64,000 bases of DNA from Murimonas intestini (GTDB lineage Bacteria > Bacillota > Clostridia > Lachnospirales > Lachnospiraceae): the NCBI GenBank assembly GCA_003148945.1, contig QGGY01000003.1, positions 124,001-188,000 on the forward strand, written 5' to 3'. The notes under the pieces were generated by a model, which saw only the letters and a list, made by a program, of their open reading frames with translations, was not told the DNA's origin and did no database searches. The position numbers were made by a program, and so were the translations under genes. This document shows, one piece after another, positions 1-8,858 of this stretch (within the stretch, counting starts at the first letter, position 1; each line of letters opens with the position of its first letter).

Positions 1-2
1 AA

Positions 3-314
3 GAATTTTATTACAACGGGGTGCTTAAATTTATATTTCAATATATTTATTATGTTTTTGAAACAGGTTTATTTACCCTCATTATTGTCTTTGGACAAAA
101 GGCATTTGAGAAGTGGTTTGGGAATTCCCAAATTCCATATGGCGGAATCGTGGTTGCGTTGACATGGGGGATGGGACATATACTGACAAAAGGGTCACTT
201 TCCGCAGGATTATTAGCGGCGCTTAGCGGCTTTATATACGGGGTCACATATCTGCTGGCTAATAGAAATATTAAGAAAACATATCTGCTTTTATTTGTGA
301 TGTTTGTGCTTTGA
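3..314 (+). CDS. C-terminal fragment of a polytopic membrane protein, possibly CPBP (CAAX protease/bacteriocin-processing) family
   Basis: The reading frame is open to the left edge of the window, so this is the tail of a longer gene; the GTG at 21 is not needed as a start. The visible 103 residues hold two or three hydrophobic segments (about residues 8-25, 43-56 and 60-78). The stretch TWGMGHILTKGSLSAGL resembles the last conserved His-containing motif of CPBP intramembrane proteases, where a histidine lies in a membrane helix before a Gly-rich helix. That assignment is an inference from one motif. The gene ends 326 bases before the sigma factor start, and I see no clear terminator after it. 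Confidence 0.45.
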   Translation, partial: EFYYNGVLKFIFQYIYYVFETGLFTLIIVFGQKAFEKWFGNSQIPYGGIVVALTWGMGHILTKGSLSAGLLAALSGFIYGVTYLLANRNIKKTYLLLFVMFVL

Positions 315-640
315 ACCAATACATAAGGTGCTGTCATTCCGATAAAAATCTATAGGATTTCATGGGCAGGCGATGACTGAGAATATCACAGGATACTTTG
401 GAGATTTGGCATCAATATGATTATCACAGACTTTTTTAAATTTAATATATGGATTGATCGGGAGACATGATACGTCACCATTATAAGAGCGCAGCTGTGG
501 GAAAAGCTCTGTTAATGTGATGCTGAGTGTGTCCCTTTTTTGACGTTCCTTCCCATATATTAAGGTTTTTTTCTGCTTTTTTCATCTCAGCGCACATTTT
601 CCCTGCTCATCCGTTATACTTAGTGAAAGGAGGTTTCCAG
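315..640. other. Intergenic region with no recognised gene
   Basis: These 326 bases have no open frame with a ribosome site on either strand that I would defend. A possible -10 hexamer TATACT lies at 615-620, just before the sigma factor's AGGAGG, but no good -35 box sits at the right distance. T-rich runs near 535-580 do not form a convincing hairpin terminator. Confidence 0.4.
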
Positions 641-1114
641 ATGGCCATCGATTTAGAAGAAGAATATGACAAGATATACCGGTACTGCTATTTTCACGTG
701 AGGGAGCAGTATCTGGCGGAGGATATTACTCAGGAAACTTTCCTTCGCTATTTTAAAAGGGCGCCCCAGATAAACCATGGAAGCAGGACAGCCTATCTGT
801 ATACCATAGCCCGGAATCTGTGCACAGACTATTTCCGCCGAACGGGGACGGAGGAACTGACTGAGGAAAAAGCGGAGGCAGTGTCCGGGACGGAGAGGCC
901 CATGGAGGGACTGGAAGACAGTATGGATCTGAAGGAAGCCCTTAAGACGCTGACGGTGGAACAGCAGGAGCTGCTGATGCTGCGCTATGCCCAGGAATTG
1001 AATGTGTCTGAGGCGGCCCGGATTCTTGGAATATCAAGATTTGCATTTTACCGCAGGGAAAAAGAAGCGCTTAAGGTATTAAAATTAAAACTGGAAGGAG
1101 GGGATGCTCAGTGA
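641..1114 (+). CDS. ECF-type RNA polymerase sigma factor
   Basis: A 157-residue sigma-70 family protein of the extracytoplasmic-function type, expected to direct RNA polymerase to a small regulon. Region 2 is visible at about residues 10-65 (EDITQETFLRYFKR, then YLYTIARNLCTDYFRR), and region 4 at about 105-150 (LTVEQQELLMLRYAQ, then the helix-turn-helix SEAARILGISRFAFYRR). The start at 641 is chosen because AAAGGAGG lies 8 bases upstream; the frame also runs open upstream to an ATG at 527 that lacks such a site. The stop codon overlaps the GTG start of the next gene, so it begins a four-gene operon with a membrane protein and an ABC transporter. No classical anti-sigma gene (zinc-finger or RsiV type) is next to it. 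Confidence 0.9.
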   Translation: MAIDLEEEYDKIYRYCYFHVREQYLAEDITQETFLRYFKRAPQINHGSRTAYLYTIARNLCTDYFRRTGTEELTEEKAEAVSGTERPMEGLEDSMDLKEALKTLTVEQQELLMLRYAQELNVSEAARILGISRFAFYRREKEALKVLKLKLEGGDAQ

Positions 1115-1836
1115 GACAACTGAAAAAAGAGTTAAAAAAAGCATTTGAGGCCCCGCAGCCGCAAAGAAAGGAAGAATTTCTGCGCCAGCACGGGAATGGG
1201 GGCGGCAGTCTCACGGGATTTCTGATGGTACAGCTGTCTTATATAGGAAAAGGCACCTGGGGGATGATGGCGCTAATATTTATCATCTCAATGCTGGCAG
1301 GCAGATGTATGTACTTTCAGGACGCCAGCCAGGCTCTGGGGATATTGGGAGCCATTATGCCCTTTTGGGCAGGATTATTTATGAGTGAAGGCCTGAAGTC
1401 TAAGAGAAACGGGATGGCGGAACTGGAGCTTTCATGCAGGCACAGCATACTTCAGGTGACTATGGCAAGATTTATCATACTGGGGATTGTGGAGCTGGCG
1501 GCACTGCTGGCAGTAGGGGCAGGAATAGGAAATGCCTGGCGGGCAGGGTTTGTGAGAGGGACTGTATATATTCTTGTGCCGTGGATGGCCACCAGCTTTT
1601 TGTCCCTGTGCCTGATCAAAAGATCAGGTCGGGAAAATGAAGCCTGGTATTGTCTTGGCGCTGCGGTTCTGGTGAGCATTACATTAATGTCCTGCGGAAA
1701 CATTTGGAAAGAGATGTACAGCCCTGTGTTTTTCGGCTGCTGGCTGCTTCTCTTTGCACTTCTGCTGGCAGGGAACGGATATAAAATAAAATGGTTCAGA
1801 CAACATATGGAGGATTATTTATGGAACTTGAATTAG
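1111..1836 (+). CDS. Polytopic membrane protein linked to ECF sigma factor and ABC exporter
   Basis: A 241-residue protein with a basic N-terminal cytoplasmic stretch (about residues 1-35, rich in Lys, Gln and Arg) followed by about six hydrophobic segments (near 36-65, 72-92, 110-135, 150-170, 180-197 and 205-223). I do not recognise a named family. The GTG start at 1111 is supported by GGAGGGG about 6 bases upstream and by the GTGA overlap with the sigma stop. The position between an ECF sigma factor and an ABC ATPase suggests either a transporter subunit or a membrane sensor holding the sigma factor; both are inference. Its last codons overlap the next gene by 16 bases, so co-translation is likely. 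Confidence 0.7.
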   Translation: MRQLKKELKKAFEAPQPQRKEEFLRQHGNGGGSLTGFLMVQLSYIGKGTWGMMALIFIISMLAGRCMYFQDASQALGILGAIMPFWAGLFMSEGLKSKRNGMAELELSCRHSILQVTMARFIILGIVELAALLAVGAGIGNAWRAGFVRGTVYILVPWMATSFLSLCLIKRSGRENEAWYCLGAAVLVSITLMSCGNIWKEMYSPVFFGCWLLLFALLLAGNGYKIKWFRQHMEDYLWNLN

Positions 1837-2693
1837 ACTGTATTAAGAAGCAGTTTAAAAATAAGATTGCCGTGGACAGGGTTTCTTTCAGGATGCGTCC
1901 TGGAATATACGGACTGCTGGGCGCAAACGGTGCAGGAAAGACAACATTGATGCGGATGATGGCGGGAATCTTAAGGCCTGATGAGGGGCGGATACATTTG
2001 GATGGAATTGATGTGTCTGAAGAAGCCTACAGGGATAAGCTTGGATATCTGCCCCAGGAGTTCGGTTACTATCCGAATTTTAAGACAGAGGATTTTATGA
2101 TGTATCTGGCCTCGCTCAAGGGGCTTACAAAAACCAGGGCGAGAGCGGTGACACGGGAACTTCTGGAACTGGTGGGTTTGTCAGATGTATCAGAAAAGAA
2201 AATAAAGACATTTTCAGGGGGGATGAAGCAGAGGCTTGGCATCGCACAGGCCATGCTGAATAATCCCCGTCTGCTCATACTGGATGAACCCACGGCGGGC
2301 CTTGACCCAAAAGAGAGGGTTAAGTTCCGCAATATGATATCCAGGCTGGGAAGAGACAGGATAATCCTGCTCTCCACTCATATCGTATCCGACGTGGAAT
2401 ATATTGCGGATCAGATACTTATTATGAAGGACGGCAGGATACTGCACGCAGGAACCCTGAAGGAAATCCTGTCTGAGATAGAGGGAAGAGTCTGGGAATG
2501 TGTTGTCCCAAGAGAGGAGCTGACCCGCCTGGCTGAAGAATTTGCCGTCATTAATGTGAGAGAAGAGAAAGACGGGATATTCCTGCGGCTGGCGGGTGAC
2601 AGGAAGCCTTACCCTGCGGCGTGGCCTGTTGAGGCTGCATTGGAGGATCTGTATCTGTTTTACTTCAGACAGGAAGGGGAGATGTACGTATGA
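1821..2693 (+). CDS. ABC transporter ATP-binding protein (ABC-2 exporter type)
   Basis: A 290-residue ATPase that would energise the membrane subunit encoded next. Walker A is GANGAGKT (residues 34-41), the Q-loop region has YLPQEFGYYP, the ABC signature is FSGGMKQRLGIAQAM, Walker B plus D-loop is LLILDEPTAGLDP and the switch His is in LLSTHIVSDVE. The start at 1821 (MELELD) is preferred to an in-frame ATG at 1791 because GGAGG lies at 1810-1814. The C-terminal 80 residues are variable, as in exporters of the antimicrobial-peptide or lantibiotic-immunity type. It overlaps the permease gene by 4 bases. The substrate cannot be read from the sequence. Confidence 0.9.
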   Translation: MELELDCIKKQFKNKIAVDRVSFRMRPGIYGLLGANGAGKTTLMRMMAGILRPDEGRIHLDGIDVSEEAYRDKLGYLPQEFGYYPNFKTEDFMMYLASLKGLTKTRARAVTRELLELVGLSDVSEKKIKTFSGGMKQRLGIAQAMLNNPRLLILDEPTAGLDPKERVKFRNMISRLGRDRIILLSTHIVSDVEYIADQILIMKDGRILHAGTLKEILSEIEGRVWECVVPREELTRLAEEFAVINVREEKDGIFLRLAGDRKPYPAAWPVEAALEDLYLFYFRQEGEMYV

Positions 2694-3880
2694 GGATACT
2701 GGAATTAATGGGGTATGAATATAAAAAAATGTTTAACAGGAGGAGTTTCTGGCTGAATATTATAGCCGGATTTTTGCTCATGGGTACATCAGGGTTTTTG
2801 ATGCTGACAGGTAAAGTTTACCTGGAGGGAGAGTTTGCCTATACACATATGGAATATATAAATGCTGAGAAGGAGGCGGGAAGTTCCATAAATGGGATCA
2901 GGCTGGATGAAAAGACTCTTACAGAGGCACAGAAGAAATGGAATGAGAGACAGAAGCTTGTGCCGGGGAAGGATATTACAAAGGATAATTTTCTGGAGAT
3001 CCAGAGGGAGTATCTGCCTTATGTATTTATTTCCAGACTTGGACGGTGGGAGGAGGATGAACAGAATGCGCAGATGTTCTATGAAGACAGGGCAGAGAGG
3101 CAGATGGCTTTATGGAACAGCGGGAAGCTCAGCGACGAAGAGATAAAATATCTTAAGGAACAGGACAGCAGGATAGAGAGGCCGTGGAAATATGCGTATA
3201 ATGATGCATATGGACAGTTTCAAAGCCTGAATTTTACAAATATCATGATTCTGTCAATCCTTATAGTTATTTGCCTGTCACCGGTCTTTGCGGAAGAGTA
3301 TACCACACATGTAGATGCCCTGATGCTTTCGGCTAAAAACGGCAGGAAAAGAGTGATTACAGCTAAGATACTCACAGGCCTCAGCTTTGCGGCTGTACTA
3401 TCCCTTACAGGATATCTTGCAATGCTGGCAGAGCAGGTCATTATCTACGGAAAAGGTGATCTGTCAGCGCCAATGCAGGTGATTCTGGAACTGGAGGACT
3501 ATGCATATCCTTTTTCCACGGGTAAAATGCTTTTGATCACATTGGCATGCAGTGTACTTGCTTCTCTGCTTTCGGCTGTGATCGTGATGATGTGTTCAGC
3601 CAGGATGAAATCATCCTTCGGGCCTGCTGTGACGGGGATTCTGATGGCTTTTTTGCCGGTTTTCTCAGGAATCGTTCCGGAATCCTTCAGAGGAATCCAT
3701 ATGTTTGTGCAGGCATTTCCGGGAAACTTCGGCACCTACAAGTCCATATTCTCAAACCAGCTGATGGGAATTGGAAATCTGCTGTTTCCGGCATATATCT
3801 ATGTGCCTGTCTTTTATGCAGCAGCGGCGGCTGTAATGATCGCTCTGGCAGCCAGGGGGTATTTAAGGAGGCAGTTATAA
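2690..3880 (+). CDS. ABC-2 type transporter permease
   Basis: A 396-residue membrane subunit starting within the stop of the ATPase gene (ATGA). One transmembrane helix lies near residues 20-40, followed by a large hydrophilic domain of about 140 residues predicted outside the membrane. Then come about five helices (near 183-203, 225-250, 280-300, 310-332 and 363-388). This TM1-large-loop-TM2-6 layout is typical of ABC-2 permeases whose loop faces outward. With the ATPase it forms one exporter; the sigma factor at the operon head suggests induction by envelope stress or a cell-wall antibiotic, which is inference. Confidence 0.82.
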   Translation: MRILELMGYEYKKMFNRRSFWLNIIAGFLLMGTSGFLMLTGKVYLEGEFAYTHMEYINAEKEAGSSINGIRLDEKTLTEAQKKWNERQKLVPGKDITKDNFLEIQREYLPYVFISRLGRWEEDEQNAQMFYEDRAERQMALWNSGKLSDEEIKYLKEQDSRIERPWKYAYNDAYGQFQSLNFTNIMILSILIVICLSPVFAEEYTTHVDALMLSAKNGRKRVITAKILTGLSFAAVLSLTGYLAMLAEQVIIYGKGDLSAPMQVILELEDYAYPFSTGKMLLITLACSVLASLLSAVIVMMCSARMKSSFGPAVTGILMAFLPVFSGIVPESFRGIHMFVQAFPGNFGTYKSIFSNQLMGIGNLLFPAYIYVPVFYAAAAAVMIALAARGYLRRQL

Positions 3881-3892
3881 GAACATATTCCA

Positions 3893-3921
3893 TTGACATC
3901 CTTCCTGCTCTGAGTTAAAAT
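3893..3921 (+). promoter_or_regulatory. Sigma-A promoter for the helicase pair
   Basis: TTGACA at 3893-3898, a 17-base spacer, then TAAAAT at 3916-3921. This is a near-consensus housekeeping promoter placed 42 bases before the MrfA-like start, separating the helicases from the upstream ABC operon. Confidence 0.65.
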
Positions 3922-3962
3922 TAGTACAAATGTTTGGCTGCACAGAAGATGGAGGAAAAAGG

Positions 3963-6638
3963 ATGGAAAAACAGGATCTGATTATCTGTGACAGGACTAT
4001 TCCGGCAAGGGAAGGCAGGTATGTGCCTTTCCCGGCAGGACTGAACAGGGATATTGCGGAATATCTGATATCCAGGGGTATTGAAAAGCTCTACTGCCAT
4101 CAGGCGGAGATGTTTGAGGAGGCGTCAGAGGGTAAGAATGTGGTGATAACCACGCCTACAGCCAGCGGGAAGACTTTGGCCTTCCTGCTTCCTGTGCTGC
4201 AGGAGATACTGGCTGATCCCCTCACCAGGGCAGTCTTTATTTATCCGACAAAAGCTCTGGCAGGCGATCAGTACAGAGCGATGAAGCCCTGGATCGATTA
4301 TTTCGGGGAGGGCAGGATAGAGGCCGGCGTCTATGATGGTGATACACCGGCCAGTGAGAGAAGCAGGATCAGACGGGGGGCAAATATTATCCTGACAAAT
4401 CCGGAGATGCTTAATGGCTCCTTTCTGCCCAATCACAGCAAGTATGGCTTTGATTTTATTTTTTCGCATCTGAAATTTGTGGTGATCGACGAGCTGCACA
4501 CTTACCGGGGGGCTTTTGGATCGCATCTGGCAAATGTTTTCCGCAGATTGTCCAGAATCTGCAGATATTACCACTCTATGCCGCAGTTTCTCTGCAGTTC
4601 GGCCACGATTGCAAATCCTGTGGAGCTGGCTGAGGGGATCTGTGGCAGGAGTTTTGTGAAGGTGGATGAGGATGGTTCGCCTGCATCGGCCAGAAGGTAT
4701 ATGCTTGTTCAGCCACCGAAGATCATGGGATCGGATAAGAACTATTATGGGCAGGTCCAGGCTGTGACAGTAGCGGCAGAGATGCTGCCGGGGCTTGTAG
4801 AAGCGGACAGAAGCTTCATCGCCTTTGCCAAATCCAGGAGGACCGTTGAGATCGTTCTTAAGGAGGCCAGAGACAGGCTGGAGGCTGCGGGATTTCTGGG
4901 AAGATCTGAGAGTGACAGGATATCAGGTTACAGAGGAGGATACACGCCCCAGGAGCGCAAAGAGATCGAGTCAAGGATGATAAGCGGCAGCCTGTGCGGG
5001 CTGGTTTCCACGAATGCACTTGAACTGGGGATTGATATCGGTAAGATCGACACTACCGTGCTGATCGGATATCCGGGAACAAGGGCTTCCTTCTGGCAGC
5101 AGACAGGGCGGGCCGGCAGAAATCTGAGGGAGTGCACGAATTACCTGATACTGGATAATCTGCCCTTTGACCAGTATATAGCGCTGGAACCGGGCTGGCT
5201 GTTTGATGGGAGCAGTGAGAACGCTGTAATAGATAAGAACAATCTTCTGATAGAGCTGGCTCATATCCGGGCCGCTGCTGCAGAGATTCCCCTTACCCTG
5301 GATGATATCTCATTATTTCCAGACCTGGGGGAGGCTATTCCTGTCCTCCTGGGAGCCGGGGAGCTGGCGGGACAGGGCGGCAAGTTTGCGTGGTCAGGCG
5401 GGGAATATCCGGCGGGGGACTACAGCCTGCGAAATATTGACAAGTCAAGATACAAGCTTTTGAATCAGGAGAACAGCAGAGTGATCACAGAGATGGATGA
5501 GATGCAGGCCTTCAGGGAGCTTCATGACGGGGCCGTCTATATGCATGATGGTGATTCTTATCAGATAGTCAGGCTGGAGCTGGAGACAAAAACTGCATTC
5601 GCACTTCCTTTTAACGGAAATTATTATACTGTGCCGGGAGGGGAGACAAATATCCAGGTCATACACTCTGACAGGCAGCAGGAGCTGGGCAGGGTGGAAA
5701 TCCAGTTTGGTGATGTAAATGTGAATGATTATATCTATATGTATAAGAAGCTTCAGTTCCACAACCACCAGAATCTGGGATTTACCCAGCTGGAGAGGCC
5801 TTTGGCGAAGGAGTATGACACGGAGAGCACATGGATCAGGCTGCCTGCGGATGTCACCAGGACATTCCGCTCTTATCTTCAGAAGGGGCCGGACGGACAG
5901 AGCGTGAGGAATGACCATTTTGAGGGCTTGTGTTTTGCACTGCAGAATTCAGCCAGAATGGTGACAATGACAGAGCAGGATGATATTGGTGTGACTACCT
6001 CCAATCTTTCAACAGAACTGGCAGAATATTTTTCGGACAGTGTCTTTGTGTATATCTATGATAAATACGTGGGAGGCCTGGGATTTTCGGAAAAGATATA
6101 CGAGCTTATGGAGGAAGTTATCAGTAATGCAGTTAAAATGGTGGGAGGTTGCAAGTGCCAGGATGGCTGTGCTGCCTGCGTGGGGGACTACAGGCTGGAT
6201 AAGGGTCTCATCCTCTGGGGGCTTAAGAGTCTTTTGGTAGAAGCCGACCCGCCAAAAGGGATCAAAAAGGCCGCCTTCTCCCCGTCTACATTTACAGCCA
6301 AAAAGTTTAAATTCAGTGAGCTGCCTGACAGGTGGGGCGAGTTCTGCAGTTATGTAAAGGAAAATGGCGATCCATTTGCCGCATTTTTAAATTCAGTGCC
6401 GAGAGCTGCAGTGGACGGCAGCAGGCTTGTATTGTTTATGGACGGTATATTTTTCAGGGAGTGGGTGCAGGAAGAGAATAACCAGAGGGCGCTTAAGAAT
6501 ATTATCAGCTATTACGCAGAGGCGCCGGCGGGGCTGACTGTGTCCGTCCGGGCGGAGGAGTCCGGGGCAGATGCAGAAGGAAGAAAGGAAAAGCTGAGAC
6601 GCAGATATGACAATCTCAAAAATAAAGGAACTGAATGA
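3963..6638 (+). CDS. MrfA/YprA-like superfamily 2 DNA helicase with DUF1998 domain
   Basis: An 891-residue DEAD/DEAH-type helicase. Motif I is TPTASGKTLAF (near residue 62), motif II is VIDELHTYRG, motif III SSATIANP, and motif VI QQTGRAGRN; the C-terminal DUF1998 region carries the four-cysteine cluster GGCKCQDGCAACVGDY. This architecture matches Bacillus MrfA (YprA), a 3'-5' helicase for repair of mitomycin-type DNA damage; in Bacillus it works with the exonuclease MrfB. The start at 3963 follows GGAGGAAAAAGG; an in-frame ATG at 3930 lacks a ribosome site. A consensus promoter lies just upstream. Its 3' end overlaps the UvrD-like gene by 32 bases, so the partner here is a second helicase rather than MrfB. 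Confidence 0.85.
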   Translation: MEKQDLIICDRTIPAREGRYVPFPAGLNRDIAEYLISRGIEKLYCHQAEMFEEASEGKNVVITTPTASGKTLAFLLPVLQEILADPLTRAVFIYPTKALAGDQYRAMKPWIDYFGEGRIEAGVYDGDTPASERSRIRRGANIILTNPEMLNGSFLPNHSKYGFDFIFSHLKFVVIDELHTYRGAFGSHLANVFRRLSRICRYYHSMPQFLCSSATIANPVELAEGICGRSFVKVDEDGSPASARRYMLVQPPKIMGSDKNYYGQVQAVTVAAEMLPGLVEADRSFIAFAKSRRTVEIVLKEARDRLEAAGFLGRSESDRISGYRGGYTPQERKEIESRMISGSLCGLVSTNALELGIDIGKIDTTVLIGYPGTRASFWQQTGRAGRNLRECTNYLILDNLPFDQYIALEPGWLFDGSSENAVIDKNNLLIELAHIRAAAAEIPLTLDDISLFPDLGEAIPVLLGAGELAGQGGKFAWSGGEYPAGDYSLRNIDKSRYKLLNQENSRVITEMDEMQAFRELHDGAVYMHDGDSYQIVRLELETKTAFALPFNGNYYTVPGGETNIQVIHSDRQQELGRVEIQFGDVNVNDYIYMYKKLQFHNHQNLGFTQLERPLAKEYDTESTWIRLPADVTRTFRSYLQKGPDGQSVRNDHFEGLCFALQNSARMVTMTEQDDIGVTTSNLSTELAEYFSDSVFVYIYDKYVGGLGFSEKIYELMEEVISNAVKMVGGCKCQDGCAACVGDYRLDKGLILWGLKSLLVEADPPKGIKKAAFSPSTFTAKKFKFSELPDRWGEFCSYVKENGDPFAAFLNSVPRAAVDGSRLVLFMDGIFFREWVQEENNQRALKNIISYYAEAPAGLTVSVRAEESGADAEGRKEKLRRRYDNLKNKGTE

Positions 6639-8778
6639 ATACCAGAAGGCTGCTGTACAAAATGAGAGCAGGGCATGCCTTGTCAATGCAAATGTAGGGA
6701 GCGGCAAGACTACAGTCCTTATTGAAAAGATCCTGCACCTTCATAATAAAAAGAATATAAGATTGCAGGATATGGTAGTGCTCACATTCACAAATAAGGC
6801 GGCGGATGAGATCAGAGAGCGCCTGAAGGGTGAGACTGCAGAAAGCTCTGAGCCGGTGGGGTCAGATGAGCTCTGGGGGTTCGGCACCTTTCACAGCGTA
6901 GCTCTCAGACTTCTGAAAGAGAAGCTTTCAGTGGAAGAGCTGGGGTATACGAAGGATTTTTTTGTCATCGAGCCGGATGAAGAGCTGGAGATAGCCGAAA
7001 GCCTTATAAGTGAAAACAAACTGAAGATAAAGTATAAGAACAGGCTTAAAAAGCGGCTTGAGGAAGAAATGTCCGGCAGCAGCCAGGGAAGACGGAAAAC
7101 GGGCCCTCAGGACGATCTTTCAGAACTGGCAGGCCTGCTTCGGGAGGAAAAGAGAAGGCAGGATAAGATGACCTTCCAGGACCTGCTGGCAAATGCATGC
7201 GCCCTGCTGAGGAAAGAGCGGCGAAAGCCCGCCTGGATCATCGTTGATGAAGTTCAGGACTGCGATGAATGGCAGCTGGAGATGATAGACTGCCTTATGG
7301 GAGAAAAGACCTGCCTGTTTGCAGTGGGAGACCCGAATCAGGTGATATACAGCTGGAGGGGCAGCGCCTTTCAGGTATTCTATACACTGAAGACAAAGTA
7401 CCAGGCAGATGAGCTTTCCCTGCCTGTCAACTACAGGTCAGGAGGCATTATCCTGGAGGCGGCCAGGCGCTTTTTGCAGAGCAGCCAGGAGCTTACAGGC
7501 GTCAGGGAGGCAGGGGAAAAGATTGCCGTAAGGAACCATTACGATCCGTTTCAGGAGGCTGACTACCTGTCAGATAAGATTGCAGAGCTAAACAGCAGGG
7601 GTATTCCATACAGTGATATCGCGGTTTTTTACAGGCTGCAGAGCCAGTCCGGAATACTGGAAGATATGATGGCCAGAAAAGGGATCCCTTATGAGGTCTC
7701 ATTGAAAAAGACTATTAAAGATATACCTGTTCTGAACTGGCTGGTAAAACTTCTGCGATTTTCTTTAAATCCCCGGGATGTGCAGGCAGGAGTCTGCGTT
7801 CTTTGTGACAGGGATTACGGAGCAGGTATCACTGTAAAAGAGGCGGACAGATATATCAGGGCAGGATTGGAGGAAGCAGCTGACCAGGGCTTAGACGGCC
7901 CGGTGTTGGCCGGGACGGGAGAAGAGAGGAAATTATCAGGAAAAGCGGGAATTCTTCTTAAGGCTATGCTTGGATTTAGGAACAGGTGGAAAGAGTACAG
8001 TAAAGCAGGACCGGAGGACTTTGCGGACAGAGTGATGGAATATTTTGACCTGGATACATATCTGCGGCCTTCCTTTGCCAGCTTTGCCGCCGACAGGGAA
8101 TCGGTGCGGGAGCTGCTGAAGATCACAGGGGATTATATATGCGAAGAGGGGGCGGAGGAACTGGCAGGAATGGGTGAATTCCTCAATTCTTCAGCGCTCT
8201 ATGGCATAAATATCTTAAAGAAGGAAATCCACAGTGAGACAGACAGCGTAAAGCTCATGACTCTTCATGCATCCAAAGGCCTGGAATTTTCATATGTCTT
8301 TATCATAGGAGTGAATTATGGACTGATCCCTCTCAGAACGAAAAGCTTTGAGGAGGAGGAAGAGGAGCGCAGGCTCTTTTTTGTGGGTATGACAAGAGCA
8401 AAGGACCATCTGGAGATCTCCTGGTATACAAGCCCTGGCCAGCCAAATGTCATGCCAGGCCCCGGCAGATATCTGAACATGATCCCTGCACATCTGAAAG
8501 AGGGGGGAGGTATTGGCCCCGGACAGGCTGCGGCCTCCGGTGAGGTGAGGCTTCAGGAATTAAAGAGAGAGATTTTGAAAAACAGGGAGAAAAAAGAGGA
8601 ACCCAACATCAAAGAAGAGAGCAGCAAAGAGGAGAGCAGCAGCACGAAGCGCGTGTCCCACAAAAAATATGGCCCGGGCACCGTGGAAAAAGAGGATGAC
8701 ACTATGATCACGGTGTTATTTGATGATTACGGGAGAAAGGAATTTATGAAGATGTTTTCTGAACTGGAAAGTATATGA
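6607..8778 (+). CDS. UvrD/PcrA/Rep-like superfamily 1 DNA helicase
   Basis: A 723-residue SF1A helicase. Motif I is NANVGSGKTTVLIEKI (near residue 30), Ia FTNKAADEI, II IIVDEVQDCDEWQ, III VGDPNQVIYSWRGS, IV LPVNYRSG, V LMTLHASKGLEF and VI RRLFFVGMTRAKDHLEISW. The spacing of the 1B/2B insertions is shorter than in full PcrA. The C-terminus has a Lys/Glu/Ser linker followed by a small domain (KKYGPGTVEKED...VLFDDYG) like the RNA-polymerase-interacting tail of PcrA. Translation probably starts at 6607 by coupling, since no strong ribosome site is present and the start lies within the preceding gene. It unwinds DNA in repair; the pairing with MrfA suggests a shared lesion pathway (inference). Confidence 0.87.
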   Translation: MTISKIKELNEYQKAAVQNESRACLVNANVGSGKTTVLIEKILHLHNKKNIRLQDMVVLTFTNKAADEIRERLKGETAESSEPVGSDELWGFGTFHSVALRLLKEKLSVEELGYTKDFFVIEPDEELEIAESLISENKLKIKYKNRLKKRLEEEMSGSSQGRRKTGPQDDLSELAGLLREEKRRQDKMTFQDLLANACALLRKERRKPAWIIVDEVQDCDEWQLEMIDCLMGEKTCLFAVGDPNQVIYSWRGSAFQVFYTLKTKYQADELSLPVNYRSGGIILEAARRFLQSSQELTGVREAGEKIAVRNHYDPFQEADYLSDKIAELNSRGIPYSDIAVFYRLQSQSGILEDMMARKGIPYEVSLKKTIKDIPVLNWLVKLLRFSLNPRDVQAGVCVLCDRDYGAGITVKEADRYIRAGLEEAADQGLDGPVLAGTGEERKLSGKAGILLKAMLGFRNRWKEYSKAGPEDFADRVMEYFDLDTYLRPSFASFAADRESVRELLKITGDYICEEGAEELAGMGEFLNSSALYGINILKKEIHSETDSVKLMTLHASKGLEFSYVFIIGVNYGLIPLRTKSFEEEEEERRLFFVGMTRAKDHLEISWYTSPGQPNVMPGPGRYLNMIPAHLKEGGGIGPGQAAASGEVRLQELKREILKNREKKEEPNIKEESSKEESSSTKRVSHKKYGPGTVEKEDDTMITVLFDDYGRKEFMKMFSELESI

Positions 8779-8793
8779 TGCTGCTTCAGGAGT

Positions 8794-8838
8794 TTCAGCC
8801 ATGGGATATAGAAAATATTTCTGTATCTCATGGCTGAA
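8794..8838. terminator. Bidirectional hairpin between convergent genes
   Basis: Arms TTCAGCCATGGGATA (8794-8808) and TATCTCATGGCTGAA (8824-8838) form a 15-base stem with one mismatch. It separates the UvrD-like gene (plus) from the His-rich protein gene (minus). T-rich sequence is modest on both sides. Confidence 0.6.
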
Positions 8839-8858
8839 GTTATTTATGCAAGCCATAG

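Noticed and set aside
4125-4574. Minus-strand open frame of 149 codons opposite the MrfA-like helicase
   Set aside because: It is antisense to a well-conserved helicase core and has no ribosome site or recognisable domain; the codon pattern is explained by the plus-strand gene. The same applies to other long antisense frames, such as 5445-5918, 14383-14961 and 49658-50236.
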